A stretch of DNA of 64,000 nucleotides from Doris montereyensis (taxonomy: Eukaryota > Mollusca > Gastropoda > Nudibranchia > Dorididae), in contig JAXRKP010000216.1 in the NCBI GenBank assembly GCA_037039925.1, positions 7,501 to 71,500 of the forward strand, read 5' to 3'. A program made the translations under genes and the position numbers. The notes beneath the pieces were generated by a model. The model ran no database searches. It was given only the letters and a program-made list of their open reading frames with translations, and was not told where the DNA came from. How positions within the stretch are numbered: position 1 is the stretch's first letter; each line of letters opens with the position of its first letter. Shown one piece after another: positions 12,417 to 35,085 of this stretch.

Positions 12417-13027
12417 TTATGTTATTACTCCTCCTGATGTTTCTACCATTAGTTCCTGTTTGTGTTTAAGATTCTCTGCAGCTATTTGTAAATCGTTTTC
12501 GAAGATATCTTTTTCTTCTTTAGTGGCGTCTTCGTTTGGTCCATAAGCTCTTAATAATTTAATTTCTCTTCCTTTTGGTTTAATATTTACCTCTAATAGC
12601 CGTGGGCTTATAAATTTCCAGCTTTCTAGCAGCTTGTCATGCCTTTTATGCATTAAGAGATCTACTCCTGCTCTAGCTCTACCTTTGACATCTACTCCTG
12701 AGAAGATTAAAATATGATTTGGTCCTACATTTTCTACTCCTTGTCCTTTTTCTTTGTTTCTGTAATAGCCAAAATGTCTACTTTGACTTTTTCCATTTCT
12801 TCAACTAATTCTGTCAGGGTTAACTCCTTTAGCCTTTGGTCATTGAAGACCACCATGCAAGGTAGCAGGTTGTTATTTTCTGTCAGGGTTAAAGATAACC
12901 TTTGGGCAGACAAGACTGACCTGCAAGGCAGCAGGTTGTTTTCTTTCAGGGTTAACTCCCTTAGCCTTTGGTCAGCCGTGAAGACCGACCTGCAAGGCAG
13001 CAGGAGACTCGTGGAGGGCGGGATCAT
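12417..13027 (-). pseudogene. EEP endonuclease fragments of the LINE
   Basis: The minus frame 13027-12734 ends with VKVDILAITETKKKDKE, the first conserved block of apurinic-type endonucleases with its catalytic Glu. The minus frame 12653-12417 has REIKLLRAYGPNED and IFENDLQ, typical of the middle of the same domain. In an active LINE this enzyme nicks target DNA. Here it is split by frameshifts, and its 5' part is partly replaced by a short tandem repeat (12.81-13.01 kb). Confidence 0.8.
12812..13012. repeat. Three-copy ~65-bp tandem repeat at the LINE 5' end
   Basis: The block TCAGGGTTAACTCCTTTAGC, CTTTGGTCA, GCAAGG(T/C)AGCAGG appears three times (starting about 12815, 12880 and 12945) with point changes. 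It overlaps the 5' end of the EEP frame. Tandem repeats near the 5' end are known for some LINE promoters, and that reading is inference here. Confidence 0.8.
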
Positions 13028-13030
13028 CTA

Positions 13031-13360
13031 CTCCCCGTACAGGTGCTTACCTATCCACTGCCCGGGTCTTTGTTCCTGAGGGAATTTAATATTACTTAAT
13101 GGCATTATCCTACACTTTCGATATACCCCTTTGCCTCACTGTTTGACTTTACACTTACAAAGCTATATTAGAATTGAGTATGTAGTATAACTTTATGACA
13201 TCATCGTAAAGTCAGGAGACCGAGTTTTTCGGTTGGCCTTTTATATAGGTATGTACATGAGGTTGATACTCAGTTTCGAAAACAAAACATTAGCGGCGAA
13301 TGTAAGATATGATTCTCAATAAATAGCGCACCGGTAATAAAGCCTTTCAGTTGCGCAGTT
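13031..13360. other. Gene-free sequence
   Basis: The string CCTACACTTTCG near 13110 also occurs at 18.36 kb next to family D, so part of this may be repeat-derived. Nothing else is recognised. Confidence 0.4.
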
Positions 13361-13365
13361 TAAAA

Positions 13366-13440
13366 CCGTTATAACCAAGCCATTATAACCACGCCGTTAT
13401 AACCAAGTCGTTATAACCAAGCCGTTGTAAACAAGCCAGT
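13366..13440. repeat. CGTTATAACCAAGC short tandem repeat
   Basis: About five consecutive 14-bp units with variants (CATTATAACC, CGTTGTAAACAAGCC). Confidence 0.85.
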
Positions 13441-13589
13441 GTAGTCTGAAGTTCGTTTTGATGCAAAACATTCATCATACCATATTTTTAGCAACTCAAC
13501 CGACATTCGCCTTGTCCATTGAACAGGCCGAATTCAGAAATAAAGCGCGTTTCAGCCTTATGGCCTGAAGGTTGCACCATACGTATTGT

Positions 13590-13775
13590 AATTAAGAGAG
13601 GTGTTGGAACTGAACCGTAATGTTGTGAGCTTGTAATCACGACGACAATGGTTCAAGCCCCACAGCTGGCAAAAGTGAGAAAGCCCCCCCACAACGTTGT
13701 ACTCTAAGGAAAGGCACTTCACTCTATTCTCATCACTTGACTCGGGTGTGAACGAGTACCTAGCTACTATATGTA
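13590..13775 (+). repeat. SINE-like repeat, family B (copy 2)
   Basis: The head contains ACAATGGTTCAAGCCCC (box-B-like). The core contains ACGTTGT, GGAAAGGCACTT, TCATCACTTGACTCGGGTGT and GAACGAGTACC, matching the order seen in the other family B copies. Confidence 0.55.
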
Positions 13776-15025
13776 TAGAAAGATCTTGTCAGAGTGTTAG
13801 TACGAAGAACCTAACAGGTTTGTGTACTGTATGCTCCCCCGAGAGTTGAAAAGGACTTTGAATGAATGAAATGGCCTACTGGGGGATAAATAATGTACAG
13901 TCGGTGAGCCTGCACTTGTAAATGGAATACTATAAATCCATCTGCTATCTTTATTATATTGATCGTACCATAAAATCAAGGATTACTTTTTGTTTTACTG
14001 TATTCTAACAAAGGTTACTGACGCTTTAATAAATTATTCTTCGAGAACAAAGTTCTATCATTAGCGACAAACGTGACGCTTGGTGATAAATTATGTGACA
14101 TCTACTTTGTCCAGCAGACTGAATTCGTTCCGATAATTAATTAATGGCCCGTGACATCTTATGATGATATTCTGTCTGCTAAGATAATTGACAATTCTTG
14201 AAACATGGAAGTAATATTCACCAAGATTTAAGTTCTTTGAAATGCCTACCTATTACGATTTTGATCGCTTTCCTCAAACCAAGGCAGTATTAAATTTCAT
14301 CCCCACCCAAAAACAAAACAAAACAAACAACACAATAACCCAACAACCTCGGAAAAAAACAAAGAACAAAAACAAAAACAAAAACACAACACGTTGCTAG
14401 GTTGCTTTCCACTTAATACGTTTTGCTTGACCATTTTAATACAGGTTGTATGACACTACATTTATGTCGGACTTTCATGCCACAAAAACAAGTATGGCCT
14501 ATAGCCTTTAGTACTGCATCTTTCCTGCAACAGTCAACAACAAGAACAACAACGACATGCATAATATTATGATATAACTAACAGAAACTTAGATAGTCTC
14601 GAACAATAAGCGCAAGTAAGAGGATCACATCAACATTAGAACTCACGTACATTTTATTGTATTTATCTAATGTATAAAAGCAAAATAATAGGTATGGAGT
14701 AAAGGATTACATGTATTTTTATATCAGTTATCCAAAGGTTAAAAATGAACTTTATATTATTACAGTTTCAAGAACTAATTCATCGAAGAGTACTACCTAA
14801 GATTATATCTTTTTCTCTTTGGCTTGATATACACAATCATACCTGCAAAATCAGATCTCCCTTGTCTCTTTATTGATCCGTAGGTAAGGATCATCGGTGA
14901 TTTTTTTCACAATACATGTATATATGTAACTCAAATCCGTTAAGAAAAAGAAGTTCAATGTTCAGGATATCTAGACATGAAACAAACAGCTTGTAAAATT
15001 AATTCGCATCCGTTAAGAAAGGAAA
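13776..15025. other. Gene-free AT-rich sequence
   Basis: A-rich stretches with ACAAA/AAACA simple sequence occur near 14300-14390. No gene is recognised. Confidence 0.4.
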
Positions 15026-15027
15026 AT

Positions 15028-15089
15028 TACCACACACACACACACACACAAACACACACATACAGGTCGCCTTGGCCACACACACACAC

Positions 15090-15124
<35 letters not shown>

Positions 15125-15243
15125 TACACACACATACACACACATACAGGTCGCCTTGGCCATACACACACACATACACACACATACACACATACACACA
15201 CACACACATACACACACACACATACAGGTCGCCTTGGCCACAC
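15028..15243. repeat. CA-rich array with a repeated 18-bp spacer
   Basis: CA/CATA dinucleotide and tetranucleotide sequence is interrupted three times by the identical spacer TACAGGTCGCCTTGGCCA at 15061-15078, 15145-15162 and 15223-15240, giving periods of about 84 and 78 bp. The spacer contains the palindrome TGGCCA. Confidence 0.95.
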
Positions 15244-16165
<922 letters not shown>

Positions 16166-16930
16166 TCCCTCCCATCCCTCTTCTGTTTTGCAGAAATACC
16201 CCTCTCTCAACCCCCTTCCCTAAAACGTTTCACAAATAGTGCAGACTACAACAACAAACAATGCATCTAAAATCATTATCGTCATCAAGTCTAGTTCTCA
16301 GATGGATGTCCACTCTAAGAATCAACGTTAACCACGATGGGAGACGGAAACAGAATTCTCCAATAACATTACTATTATTAAAACTACATGTATTACTTTA
16401 TGTTAACCCTATTTCAGTAGAACGACATGACCTACCTGGGCTGTCAACAAAGGCTTCCCCTCATTCTTGATTGATAGCATCCTTGTGTTGCGATATCGTA
16501 TATCCCTTAAGGTGTTATTGATACTCATAATATAATATTATCTTTAAAGCCACTGGGAAATATCGATCATTCTAATTGCAGGCTTGGAATAGAAGTTGCT
16601 AATGACGGCAGACCCAAACACTGAGTCAATATTGTAACACTGGAACTGGAGGAACTGATATGGCATTGGTACAGGTAGATCTACTGTGTAACTTAGTGTA
16701 AGTTATCAATTGCTGTGATCGAGAGATTTTGAACAAACATTTCTGTACTTTCAATGCTCTCTCTGGGTCTAAATTTACTATACTGTGTTTTTATGCAGCA
16801 TGACTGTGATAAGGCCAAGCATACGTGCAATATGGAGGGTGCCCTTTGGTGTAGTCACAAGCACAATCTTAGAAAATAATCGTACAAGCAACTCAAAGTA
16901 AACGACGAGTGAACATGTGATTACGTACAC
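16166..16930. other. Gene-free sequence
   Basis: No gene is recognised. The right end grades into the 40-bp array. Confidence 0.4.
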
Positions 16931-18172
16931 TGAAGGAAGGCATAATGTATGTGACTCCCTCCTCCTCGCTGAAAGAAGGCTAAATATAAGTGTCCTCTCC
17001 TTCCTTTCTTGACAGGCCAAATATATGTGCCCCATCCATCCTCTCTAGAAGAAGGCTAAATATAAGTGCTCTGTCCTTCCTCTCTTGGCAGAAGACCAAA
17101 TTTAAGTGTCCCTCTCTCCTAGCTAAACGAAGGCTAAAAATGAGTAACCCTTCCATCCTGTCTTCACAGAACGCCTAATATAACTTTCCCTTCCTCCTCT
17201 CTGAAAGAGGGAACAATATAAGTACGCCCTCCTCCCTGAAAATGAATTTAGAATGCCAACTGTAGGCCTTCCTCATATCTGAAAGAAGGCTAAATGTAGA
17301 CCTCCCTCCTCTCTGAAAGAAGGTTAAATATAGACCTTTCTGCTTTCTGAAAGAAGACTAACTGTAGACCTTCCTCCGCTCTGAAAGAAGGCTAAATGTA
17401 GACCTTCCTACTCTCTGAAAGAAGGCTAAATGTAGGCCTTTCTCTTCTCTAATAGAAGGCTAAATGTGGGCCTTCCTCCTCTCTAATAGAAGGCTAAATG
17501 TAGACCTCACCCCTCTGCTGAAAGAAGGCTAAATACAGTTATCCCATCCCTCCTCTCTGGTGGAAGAAGGCTAAATGCAGGTATCCCATCCCTCCTCTCT
17601 GCTGGTAGAAGGCTAAATACAGGTATTCCATCCCTCCTCTCTGCTGGAAGAAGGCTAAATTTTAATACAGGTATCCCTTCCCTCCTCTCTGCTGAAAGAA
17701 GGCTAAATACAGGTATCCCATTCCTCCTCTCTGCTGGAAGAAGGCTAAATACAGTTATTCAATCCCTCCTCTTTGCTGGAAGAAGGCTAAATACAGATAT
17801 CCCTTCCCTCCTCTCTGCTGGAAGAAGGCTAAATTCAGATATCCCTTCCCTCCTCTGCTGGAAGAAGGCTAAATACAGATATCCCTCCCTCCTCTCTGCT
17901 GGAAGAAGGCTAAATACAGGTATCCCATCCCTCCTCTCTGCTGGAAGAAGGCTAAATGCAGATATCCCTTCCCTTCTCTCTGCTGGAAGAAGGTTAAATA
18001 CAGGTATCCCTTCCTTCTTCTCTGCTGGAAGAATGCAAAATACAGGTATCATCCCTCCTCTGCTGGAAGAAGGCTAAATGCAGACATCCTTCCTCCTCTC
18101 TGCTGAAGGAAGGCTAAATTCAGATATCCCTTCCCTCCTCTCTGCTGAAGGAAGGCTAAATGCAGATGAAAG
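16931..18172. repeat. 40-bp minisatellite array, left block (GAAGGCTAAAT type)
   Basis: About 30 units share GAAGGCTAAATNNAGNTATCC or GAAGGCTAAATGTAGACC followed by TCCCTCCTCTCTGCTG or TCCTCTCTGAAA. Units at the left end are diverged (CAGGCCAAATATATGTG). Those from about 17500 to 18170 are more alike. Frames on the minus strand repeating Leu-Leu-Pro-Ala-Glu-Arg-Arg are products of the unit and not a gene. Confidence 0.95.
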
Positions 18173-18405
18173 CCCCGTAAGAACAAATACAAGACAAATG
18201 GGATTGAACCCACGACCTTTGCGTCAGCATCCATCACCTCGCCACGAAAAAGAAAACGCGCTAGCAAACGAGCTTACTTAGTTTTTTTCTGTCTATTCGT
18301 TGCATTTGTCTTATCATTGTTCCTATGGCGCTTTAATAATATTTAAAGGTAATGTATCTCCTACACTTTCGTCATGCCCCCCTTATCTCCATGTTTGTCT
18401 TTACT
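18173..18405 (-). repeat. tRNA-like SINE, family D (copy 2, reverse) inside the 40-bp array
   Basis: On the minus strand it reads TGGCGAGGTGATGGATGCTG then ACGCAAAGGTCGTGGGTTCAATCCC, a tRNA-like box A/box B pair related to the copy at 10.37-10.41 kb. It sits between the two blocks of the minisatellite. Confidence 0.55.
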
Positions 18406-18715
18406 CTGGGGACTCGGTAGTACAGAGGCAATGTGTTGGCGTCTCAACCAAACGGTAGTAGGTTCGAGCCCCGCCAACGGTTGACAAATTTTCTCGAGTT
18501 TTTTAGCAAAGCAAATCCCCCCCCCCCCCGGCAGTCAAGGTAGGTGGATCGACACCTAGTCTCATCGTAGTCGAACGAAAAAAAGGAGATCCCATGTACA
18601 AATAACACTCTGTACACGTTGAAGATCCCTTGGCTGTTTACATGACAGTCTGGGAAAAGATTAAAAATCCTACCCAAAATCCTGAGAGTGGGTAAATCAA
18701 ATAACATTTTTTTTT
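18406..18715 (+). repeat. SINE-like repeat, family C (copy 2, full) inside the 40-bp array
   Basis: A tRNA-like head (GGGGACTCGGTAGTACAGAG and TAGGTTCGAGCCCC, boxes A and B) is followed by TTTTCTCGAG, a C10-type run, AGGTGGATCGACACCTAGTC, AAGATCCCTTGGCTGTTTAC and CCTACCCAAAATCCTGAGAG. The unit is about 300 bp. Array units resume directly after it. Confidence 0.7.
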
Positions 18716-20398
18716 AATCTTTACTCTCTGCTGAAGGAAGGCTAAATATGGGCATGTCCCTTCCTGATATCTAAAAGATGGCTAAATGTAGGTACATGTA
18801 TGTCCATCCCCTCCCCCTCTCTAAAGAATGGCTAAATGTAGGTGTGTCCCTCCCTCCTCACTAAAATAAATCAAGGCTAAATGTAGGTATGTCCCTCCTC
18901 CTCTAAATCAAGGCTAAATATAGGTATGTCCCTTCCTCCTCTCTAAATCAAGGCTAAATGTAGGTATGTCCCTCCCTCCTCTCTAAAACAAGGCTAAATG
19001 TAGGTATGTCCCTCCCTCCTCTCTAAAACAAGGCTAAATATAGGTATGTCCCTCCTTCCTCTCTAAATCAAGGCTAAATTAAAAGTAGGTATGTCCCTAC
19101 CTCCTCTCTAAAATAAGGCTAAATGTAGGTATGTCCCTCCCTCCTCTCTAAATCAAGGCTAAATGTACGTATGTCCCTCCCTCCTCTCTAAAATAAGGCT
19201 AAATGTAGGTATGTCCCTCCCTCCTCTCTAAAACAAGGCTAAATTAAATGTAGGTATGTCCCTACCTCCTCTCTAAAACAAGGCTAAATATAGGTATGTC
19301 CCTCCCTCCTCTCTAAAACAAGGCTAAATTAAATGTAGGTATATCCCTACCTCCTCTCTAAAACAAGGCTAAATGTAGGAATGTCCCTCCCTCCTCTCTA
19401 AAACAAGGCTAAATGTAAGTATGTCCCTCCCTCCTCTCTAAAACAAGGCTAAATGTAGGTATGTCCCTCCCTATTTCTCTAAAACAAGGCTAAATGTAGG
19501 TATGTCCCTCCCTCCTCTCTAAAACAAGGCTAAATTAAAAGTAGGTATGTCCCTACCTCCTCTCTAAATCAAGGCTAAATTAAAAGTAGGTATGTCCTAC
19601 CTCCTCTCTAAAAATAAGGCTAAATGTAGGTATGTCCCTCCCTCCTCTCTAAAATAAGGTTAAATGTAGGTATGTCCCTACCTCCTCTCTAAAATAAGGC
19701 TAAATGTAGGTATGTCCCTCCCTCCTCTTTAAATCAAGTCTAAATGTAGGTATGTCCCTCCCTCCTCTCTAAAATAAGGCTAAATGTACGTATGTCCCTC
19801 CCTCCTCTCTAAAATAAGGCTAAATGTAGGTATGTCCCTCCCTCCTCTCTAAATCAAGGCTAAATGTAGGTATGTCCCTCCCTCCTCTCTAAAACAAGGC
19901 TAAATGTAGGTATGTCCCTACCTCCTCTCTAAAACAAGGCTAAATTAAATGTAGGTATGTCCCTACCTCCTCTCTAAAACAAGGCTAAATGTAGGTATGT
20001 CCCTCCCTCCTCTCTAAAACAAGGCTAAATTAAATGTAGGTATGTCCCTCCTCCTCTCTAAAACAAGGCTAAATGTAGGTATGTCCCTCCTCCTCTCTAA
20101 AACAAGGCTAAATTAAATGTAGGTATGTCCCTACCTCCTTTCTAAAACAAGGCTAAATGTAGGAATGTCCCTCCCTCCTCTCTAAAACAAGGCTAAATGT
20201 AGGTATGTCTCTACCTCCTCTCTAAAACAAGGCTAAATTAAATGTAGGTATGTCCCTACCTCCTCTCTAAAACAAGGCTAAATTAAATGTAGGTATGTCC
20301 CTCCCTCCTCTCTAAAACAAGGCTAAATGTAGGTATGTCCCTCCCTCCTCTCTAAAACAAGGCTAAATGTAGGCATGACCCTCCCTCCTCTATGAACA
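18716..20398. repeat. 40-bp minisatellite array, right block (AAGGCTAAATGTAGGTATG type)
   Basis: About 40 units of 40 bp read CAAGGCTAAATGTAGGTATG then TCCCTCCCTCCTCTCTAAAA. Longer variants carry GGCTAAATTAAATGTAGG or GGCTAAATTAAAAGTAGG, adding 5 bp. These are scattered through the block. Units are far more uniform than in the left block, so this half was homogenised more recently. Confidence 0.97.
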
Positions 20399-20424
20399 AT
20401 GACTTGTGGATATCCCATCTCTCC

Positions 20425-20737
20425 TCTCTGTGAGTGTGATGTCAGTGGTCAAGTGGTTAGGCTGCTGGACTTGGGATCATGAGGTCGCAGATTTAAATTC
20501 TAGCAAAGCTACGTCGGACGTTGTGTTATTTGAAAGACATTTAAAATGCATTGTCACAACTCAACCTAGGTGTAAATGAGTACAAACACTATCTTCTTAG
20601 GGAATAAAAACCTGCGCCAGATAAGCATCCTGTCCAGGAGGTGATTATCATCACCTGTTCCGATTCGTGCTATGGAAACCAGAATACATGCCGGCTCTAT
20701 GGACCATAATAGCCTTGAAGGAACTTTTATTTTATCC
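20425..20737 (+). repeat. SINE-like repeat, family B (copy 3, full) inside the 40-bp array
   Basis: The head reads AGTGGTCAAGTGGTTAGGCT and AGATTTAAATTCTAG. The core reads GTTGTGTTATTTGAAAGACA and CCTAGGTGTAAATGAGTAC. The tail reads AACCTGCGCCAGATAAGC, ATTATCATCACCTGTTCCG and GCCTTGAAGGAACTTTT. Copies at 31.1 kb (full), 13.6 kb and 1.7 kb (partial) share these blocks. A minisatellite remnant follows at 20.74 kb. Confidence 0.7.
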
Positions 20738-20810
20738 CTCCTCTCTGAAAGGAGGCTAAATGTAGAGTATGCCCCTCCTTTCTCTCTGAACTGAAAGAAG
20801 ACCATGTGAA
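20738..20810. repeat. 40-bp minisatellite, right remnant
   Basis: About two units (CCTCCTCTCTGAAAGGAGGC, TAAATGTAGAGTATGCCCC) lie just beyond the family B insertion, showing that the insertion split the original array. Confidence 0.8.
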
Positions 20811-22299
20811 ATATTTTTCTTCTTCTTCAGTATAACACATAATATACCCTTTATCAATTAACACCTTTGTTTGTGAAAGTGATGTCATATAATCAAAATC
20901 ATTGCTTCAGAAATAAGATGTATGAGACCTTTCAATTTCACTTTAAGAAGAAAAAAAAGCATCAACATTGAGATAAAACATCAAAGAGCAAATAAACATG
21001 TAACTCTTTTATTCATGTGGATCCATGAGACGTTAACAACAGGAGTATAAGGCTTGTTCAATTTGTTGTATTCATCAAAAATTGACAGTTACAATTCATA
21101 CCAACATAATGAACAATAATAATATCAATGATATATCCAAAAACAACCTGCCCCCCACCCAATTACATACTATTATCTGTATATATATATGCTTTGTAAT
21201 TCCACTGAAAGGTATTGTATAACTATCAACTGTCAAAATTATCTGTGTAATTTGCTGTTACTAAGTCTGTTCTTATATAAACACAGAAATAATGAAATAC
21301 TGATACAAGTCAGCATTTGTCTTTGTGTCATTCAATACAAAAGTACAGTTTTAAAGGCGGATTGGTTAAATTTTGTTGTTTGTTGTCAAAGCCAGTCCTC
21401 AATAGCTTCCTCTTGTTTGGAATTCATATTCAGGTGAAAAGTCATGGAAAAATAAAATGAAATCAAACTCAGCCACAAAATTAAAATGACATTAAAATTG
21501 CTCAGTTGACTACTACAATGATAACAGAAGATAAAGATGGATTTATAGTCTGTATCTACGCACAAAGACCAGGCACATTGACTGCACATCACTCAAAGTC
21601 CTCAACTCCCCGGAGAGCATACAGTACGACAGCCTTTTAGGCTCTTTGCATTAACTCTGTGATATATTTCTCTACCTATAACTGGGCACTCATTCACATC
21701 TGAGTCGAGTGAGGAAATCAGGGTGAAGCACCATCCTTAAGAGTACAATGTTGTGAAAAAACCTACTTGGGCCAGCCAAGGTTTTGAATCAATGTTGTCG
21801 TGGTTACAAACTCCACACAACTTGTACTGATTTCAACACAATGTCTCATATCGATACGATATCGATCATATTCATACTACAGCACTTTGTCCATCAAAGG
21901 GAACATCTCTTCCTTTCATTACTCACTACGTGTTAATAGTGCATTTAGAAGCCTGAGTGGATTTATACAGCTGCCTTTAAAAGAAAACCAGCCAAATGTG
22001 TTAGACAAATCTTAATAGACAAGAATATCAAGTATCCAAAATACATGCTATGACTATGGCTCTTAGTCTTAGCCATTTGTTATACCTTCAAACAAAAAGA
22101 ATATATATATTTCTGTGCCGGTTCAACTCAAACGTAATCATGTTCCCAGGTACTCTTGGTGTGAATAAGAACTGGCGACAGCAATTTTCAGATAAGACTA
22201 AGACCTGACTCAAAGATTAAAACAACCAAAATCCCACTCATTCAATAATGCAAACAACAGCTATATTTTGCACTTTTTCAAAAATCAGCACAGAATACA

Positions 22300-22365
<66 letters not shown>

Positions 22366-23353
22366 TAATTTAACTCATGCCTAACAAATAGGAACATTGA
22401 ACTAAGTAAAGAGAGGAATATGCCTGTTCAAGTTTAATGCTTCATTCTAATATGTTGTGTAAAGTAAACCAAAGACATGTATGGTTTGCAGGCATGGACG
22501 AACAAATAGTATTTAATTAATCCTATCTTACTTAAAACTGTAAAACGGAGGGAAAGATCAGTCAGAGAAGACAGTGGGTGTATAGAAATAAAAAAAGATG
22601 TTGATACAAAACTGTTAGAAAGAAAAGCCAGATATGAATAAATACTACAAGGGAAACAGAACAATCGAAAAGATTCCTGATCAACAGTCCCAACTATCCA
22701 TTCATGTTTACTACAGACATCCATAAACCTTGTATACTGTTGTATGAAAATGTAGACAACAGGTAATCCAGTTGTCATCCTCGAGACATACTAACGAGAC
22801 ATGAAGTACAAGTGTATAAGATTAAAAATTGAGCCATCCCCAATAAGGCAGACAGTCATAATCTCTTCTTCACAACTTGTTATCTGGTCAAATGTGCATA
22901 AATTATACCCAGTAAAACTGTTTCAAAAAGTAGTCTAATTACATATAATACAGCATTTGTAATTACTTATACATTTCATGTAATATATACAATATGTATC
23001 ACACTGAATTCATTTAATGACGAAAAGTTGTACAAGACAAGAGGCTGCAAAGTATGTGATCCCAACATTAGCCAGGCACTGGTAGAACATTTCTGCTTGC
23101 TCCTTTTATTCTTCAGATCTTTATAAGTTATTGACTTCTCAAAAAATATCTCAGGTTATAAGCTTAAGGAAATGTTGATATTGAACCTTTTCATTGATTT
23201 AAAACAACACATCGGTTCTGAACTGAGAAACATAGGACAAAACAATAAATTAAAAAGTTTATTCAATAAATTGTAAAAAAATTTAAGGAAACATTTATGA
23301 GATTCTCATCCTAAAAAAACAAAGTAAAAGGAAGGAGGAAGAAAGAAAGAATG
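20811..23353. other. AT-rich sequence with a (TA)n tract; possible 3' UTR of the - strand gene
   Basis: No coding frame is convincing. A pure (TA)31 tract fills 22301-22362. The minus strand downstream of the zinc-finger stop codon offers AATAAA at 23263-23258 as one possible polyadenylation signal, so part of this may be 3' UTR. Confidence 0.4.
22301..22362. repeat. (TA)31 microsatellite
   Basis: Uninterrupted TA dinucleotides. Confidence 0.98.
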
Positions 23354-23450
<97 letters not shown>

Positions 23451-23480
23451 TCAGACAGACAGACAGACAGACAGACAGAA
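23354..23480. repeat. (GA)n then (CAGA)n microsatellite
   Basis: About 85 bp of GA is followed by CAGA tetranucleotides and an AAGGGGGGGG junction. Confidence 0.97.
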
Positions 23481-23954
23481 AAGGGGGGGGAGAGGGAGGG
23501 AAAGAGATGATAACATTTGTGCGTTTTTGTATGTTAAGAACTTCAGTTGAATGATCATTGCAAAACACTATCCGTCTTTCATCAATGGATTGTCCTGATA
23601 AGTTCATTCTAAAGACACATAAGTAGTTCAATAAAACAAGCTGACTATGTTCAACATTGAATGTATTGGACATGAGACAAAGGATGGTTTTTATAAATAC
23701 ATGTAGCTGGCAATGAGTGATATGCTTGAAAACAAAAACATAACAAAACTTAATGTATCACTTTACATTTTTTAAAGAAATGCTTTGCACATGTGAACAC
23801 ATCATAGACAAGCGAAACATCAGAAATGTCTTTTCTCTGGTGTGGCATCGATAAAAAATTTGATCTCAAATGCTTCACATAAATATAGCAAGGCCATGAC
23901 CTTCCTATGGGAACTGAAAACGTTTATGTAGGAAGTGTGTATGTGTATAAATAG

Positions 23955-34017
<10,063 letters not shown>

Positions 34018-34559
34018 TTTCAAACAGAACAAAATCTGTCAGATGCAGCCTTTTGTGGTGTCTTGTTTTCTTCTGCTTTTCCTGAATCAGTCATCTTTTT
34101 CAACAGACATCTTCTTGGGCTCTCCCTTTAAAGACAGAGACAAAAGTCTACTATTTTGGAAAATAAACATTACAATAAAAATATATTTACTGAAGTAAAT
34201 GAACTTACTGCCCTGGGACAAGTTTGAATTATTGTAGAATATCTGTGCAAAGTAGGTAAATCTGATGAGTTTCACATTTTGATATATGGTCATATATATA
34301 ACAATATAAGGAAATGAAGGTCCGCTTCTTTTGAATCAATGGTTAGTCCCAGACCAATATGTCACACTGACCCAATTGTTAGTGACATTTGAATAGCTTA
34401 TGTTCAAATGAACTGTCTGCTCTCTTAGGCTTAGTCTCACGTTATGTCAAAATGACAGAAAATATGACTAAATGCAGTGACGAAGCACTACTGCAACTGG
34501 AGGCAACTCTTGTTTTCAAACCCCATAATCTTTATCAGTTATGTCCCTTGTATGTGCCT

Positions 34560-35085
34560 GACTCTGCCTATGGAAATCCTGTTACTCCAACATGCACCGT
34601 CCACGGATGACAACAAAATCTGGCATTTTGGTGAAGGTGCATTTTGATGGAGTTAAGGGCTAAAACCCATTATAAAGCCTACATTGCCATTCTTGTTCGA
34701 AAGTTAAAATCTTTTGTTTTGTTAGTTGTTTGTTAATGTTTGGGTTTTGTTTGTTGGTCTGAGGACAAGACCCAATAGGCCTAACCTCTTCTCATAATAT
34801 ATATATGTTACATATTCTTGATCGGAAGTTAACTCTTGTGTTGTTAGTTGTTTGTTAATGTTTGGGTTTTGTTTGTTGTTCGTTGGTCTGAGAACAAGAC
34901 CTAACAGGCCTAACCTCTTTTCATAATTATATGTATATATGTTACATTTTTCTCTCACTCAAAACTACACCAAGGGGTGTGGAATGGTAAAGACATTTGG
35001 CTTTTAGGAATGATTCTTTATTGGTTGACCGTATGTCATACAGATTATGATCTCCATGGGTAAAAGTAACACAAGACCTTTCTTA
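34560..35085 (+). repeat. Dispersed repeat, family E (copy 2, internally duplicated)
   Basis: It aligns with 26.45-26.80 kb end to end, but its middle (TTAGTTGTTTGTTAATGTTT, GGGTTTTGTTTG, ACAAGACC, AGGCCTAACCTCTT) occurs twice in tandem at about 34693-34800 and 34806-34945. Confidence 0.75.

Larger units (their letters stand above)
10540..13030 (-). mobile_element. Degenerate non-LTR retrotransposon (LINE)
   Basis: Read on the minus strand, fragments of an endonuclease/exonuclease/phosphatase (EEP) domain lie at the 5' side (about 13027-12417) and a reverse transcriptase at the 3' side (about 11555-10711), the normal order for a non-LTR element. The coding capacity is broken into several frames, so this copy is dead or badly sequenced. 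No clear poly-A tail or target-site duplication was found. The clade is uncertain: the RT wording NYRGISLLSVPGKVYARIL is compatible with RTE-like or a related clade, and phylogeny would be needed. Confidence 0.9.

Noticed and set aside
17759..18267. Minus-strand frames with repeated Leu-Leu-Pro-Ala-Glu-Arg
   Set aside because: They translate the 40-bp minisatellite. Frames are interrupted and the unit length is not a multiple of three.
16931..20398. CRISPR-like array
   Set aside because: The repeats are contiguous 40-bp units without unique spacers, and the DNA is clearly eukaryotic.
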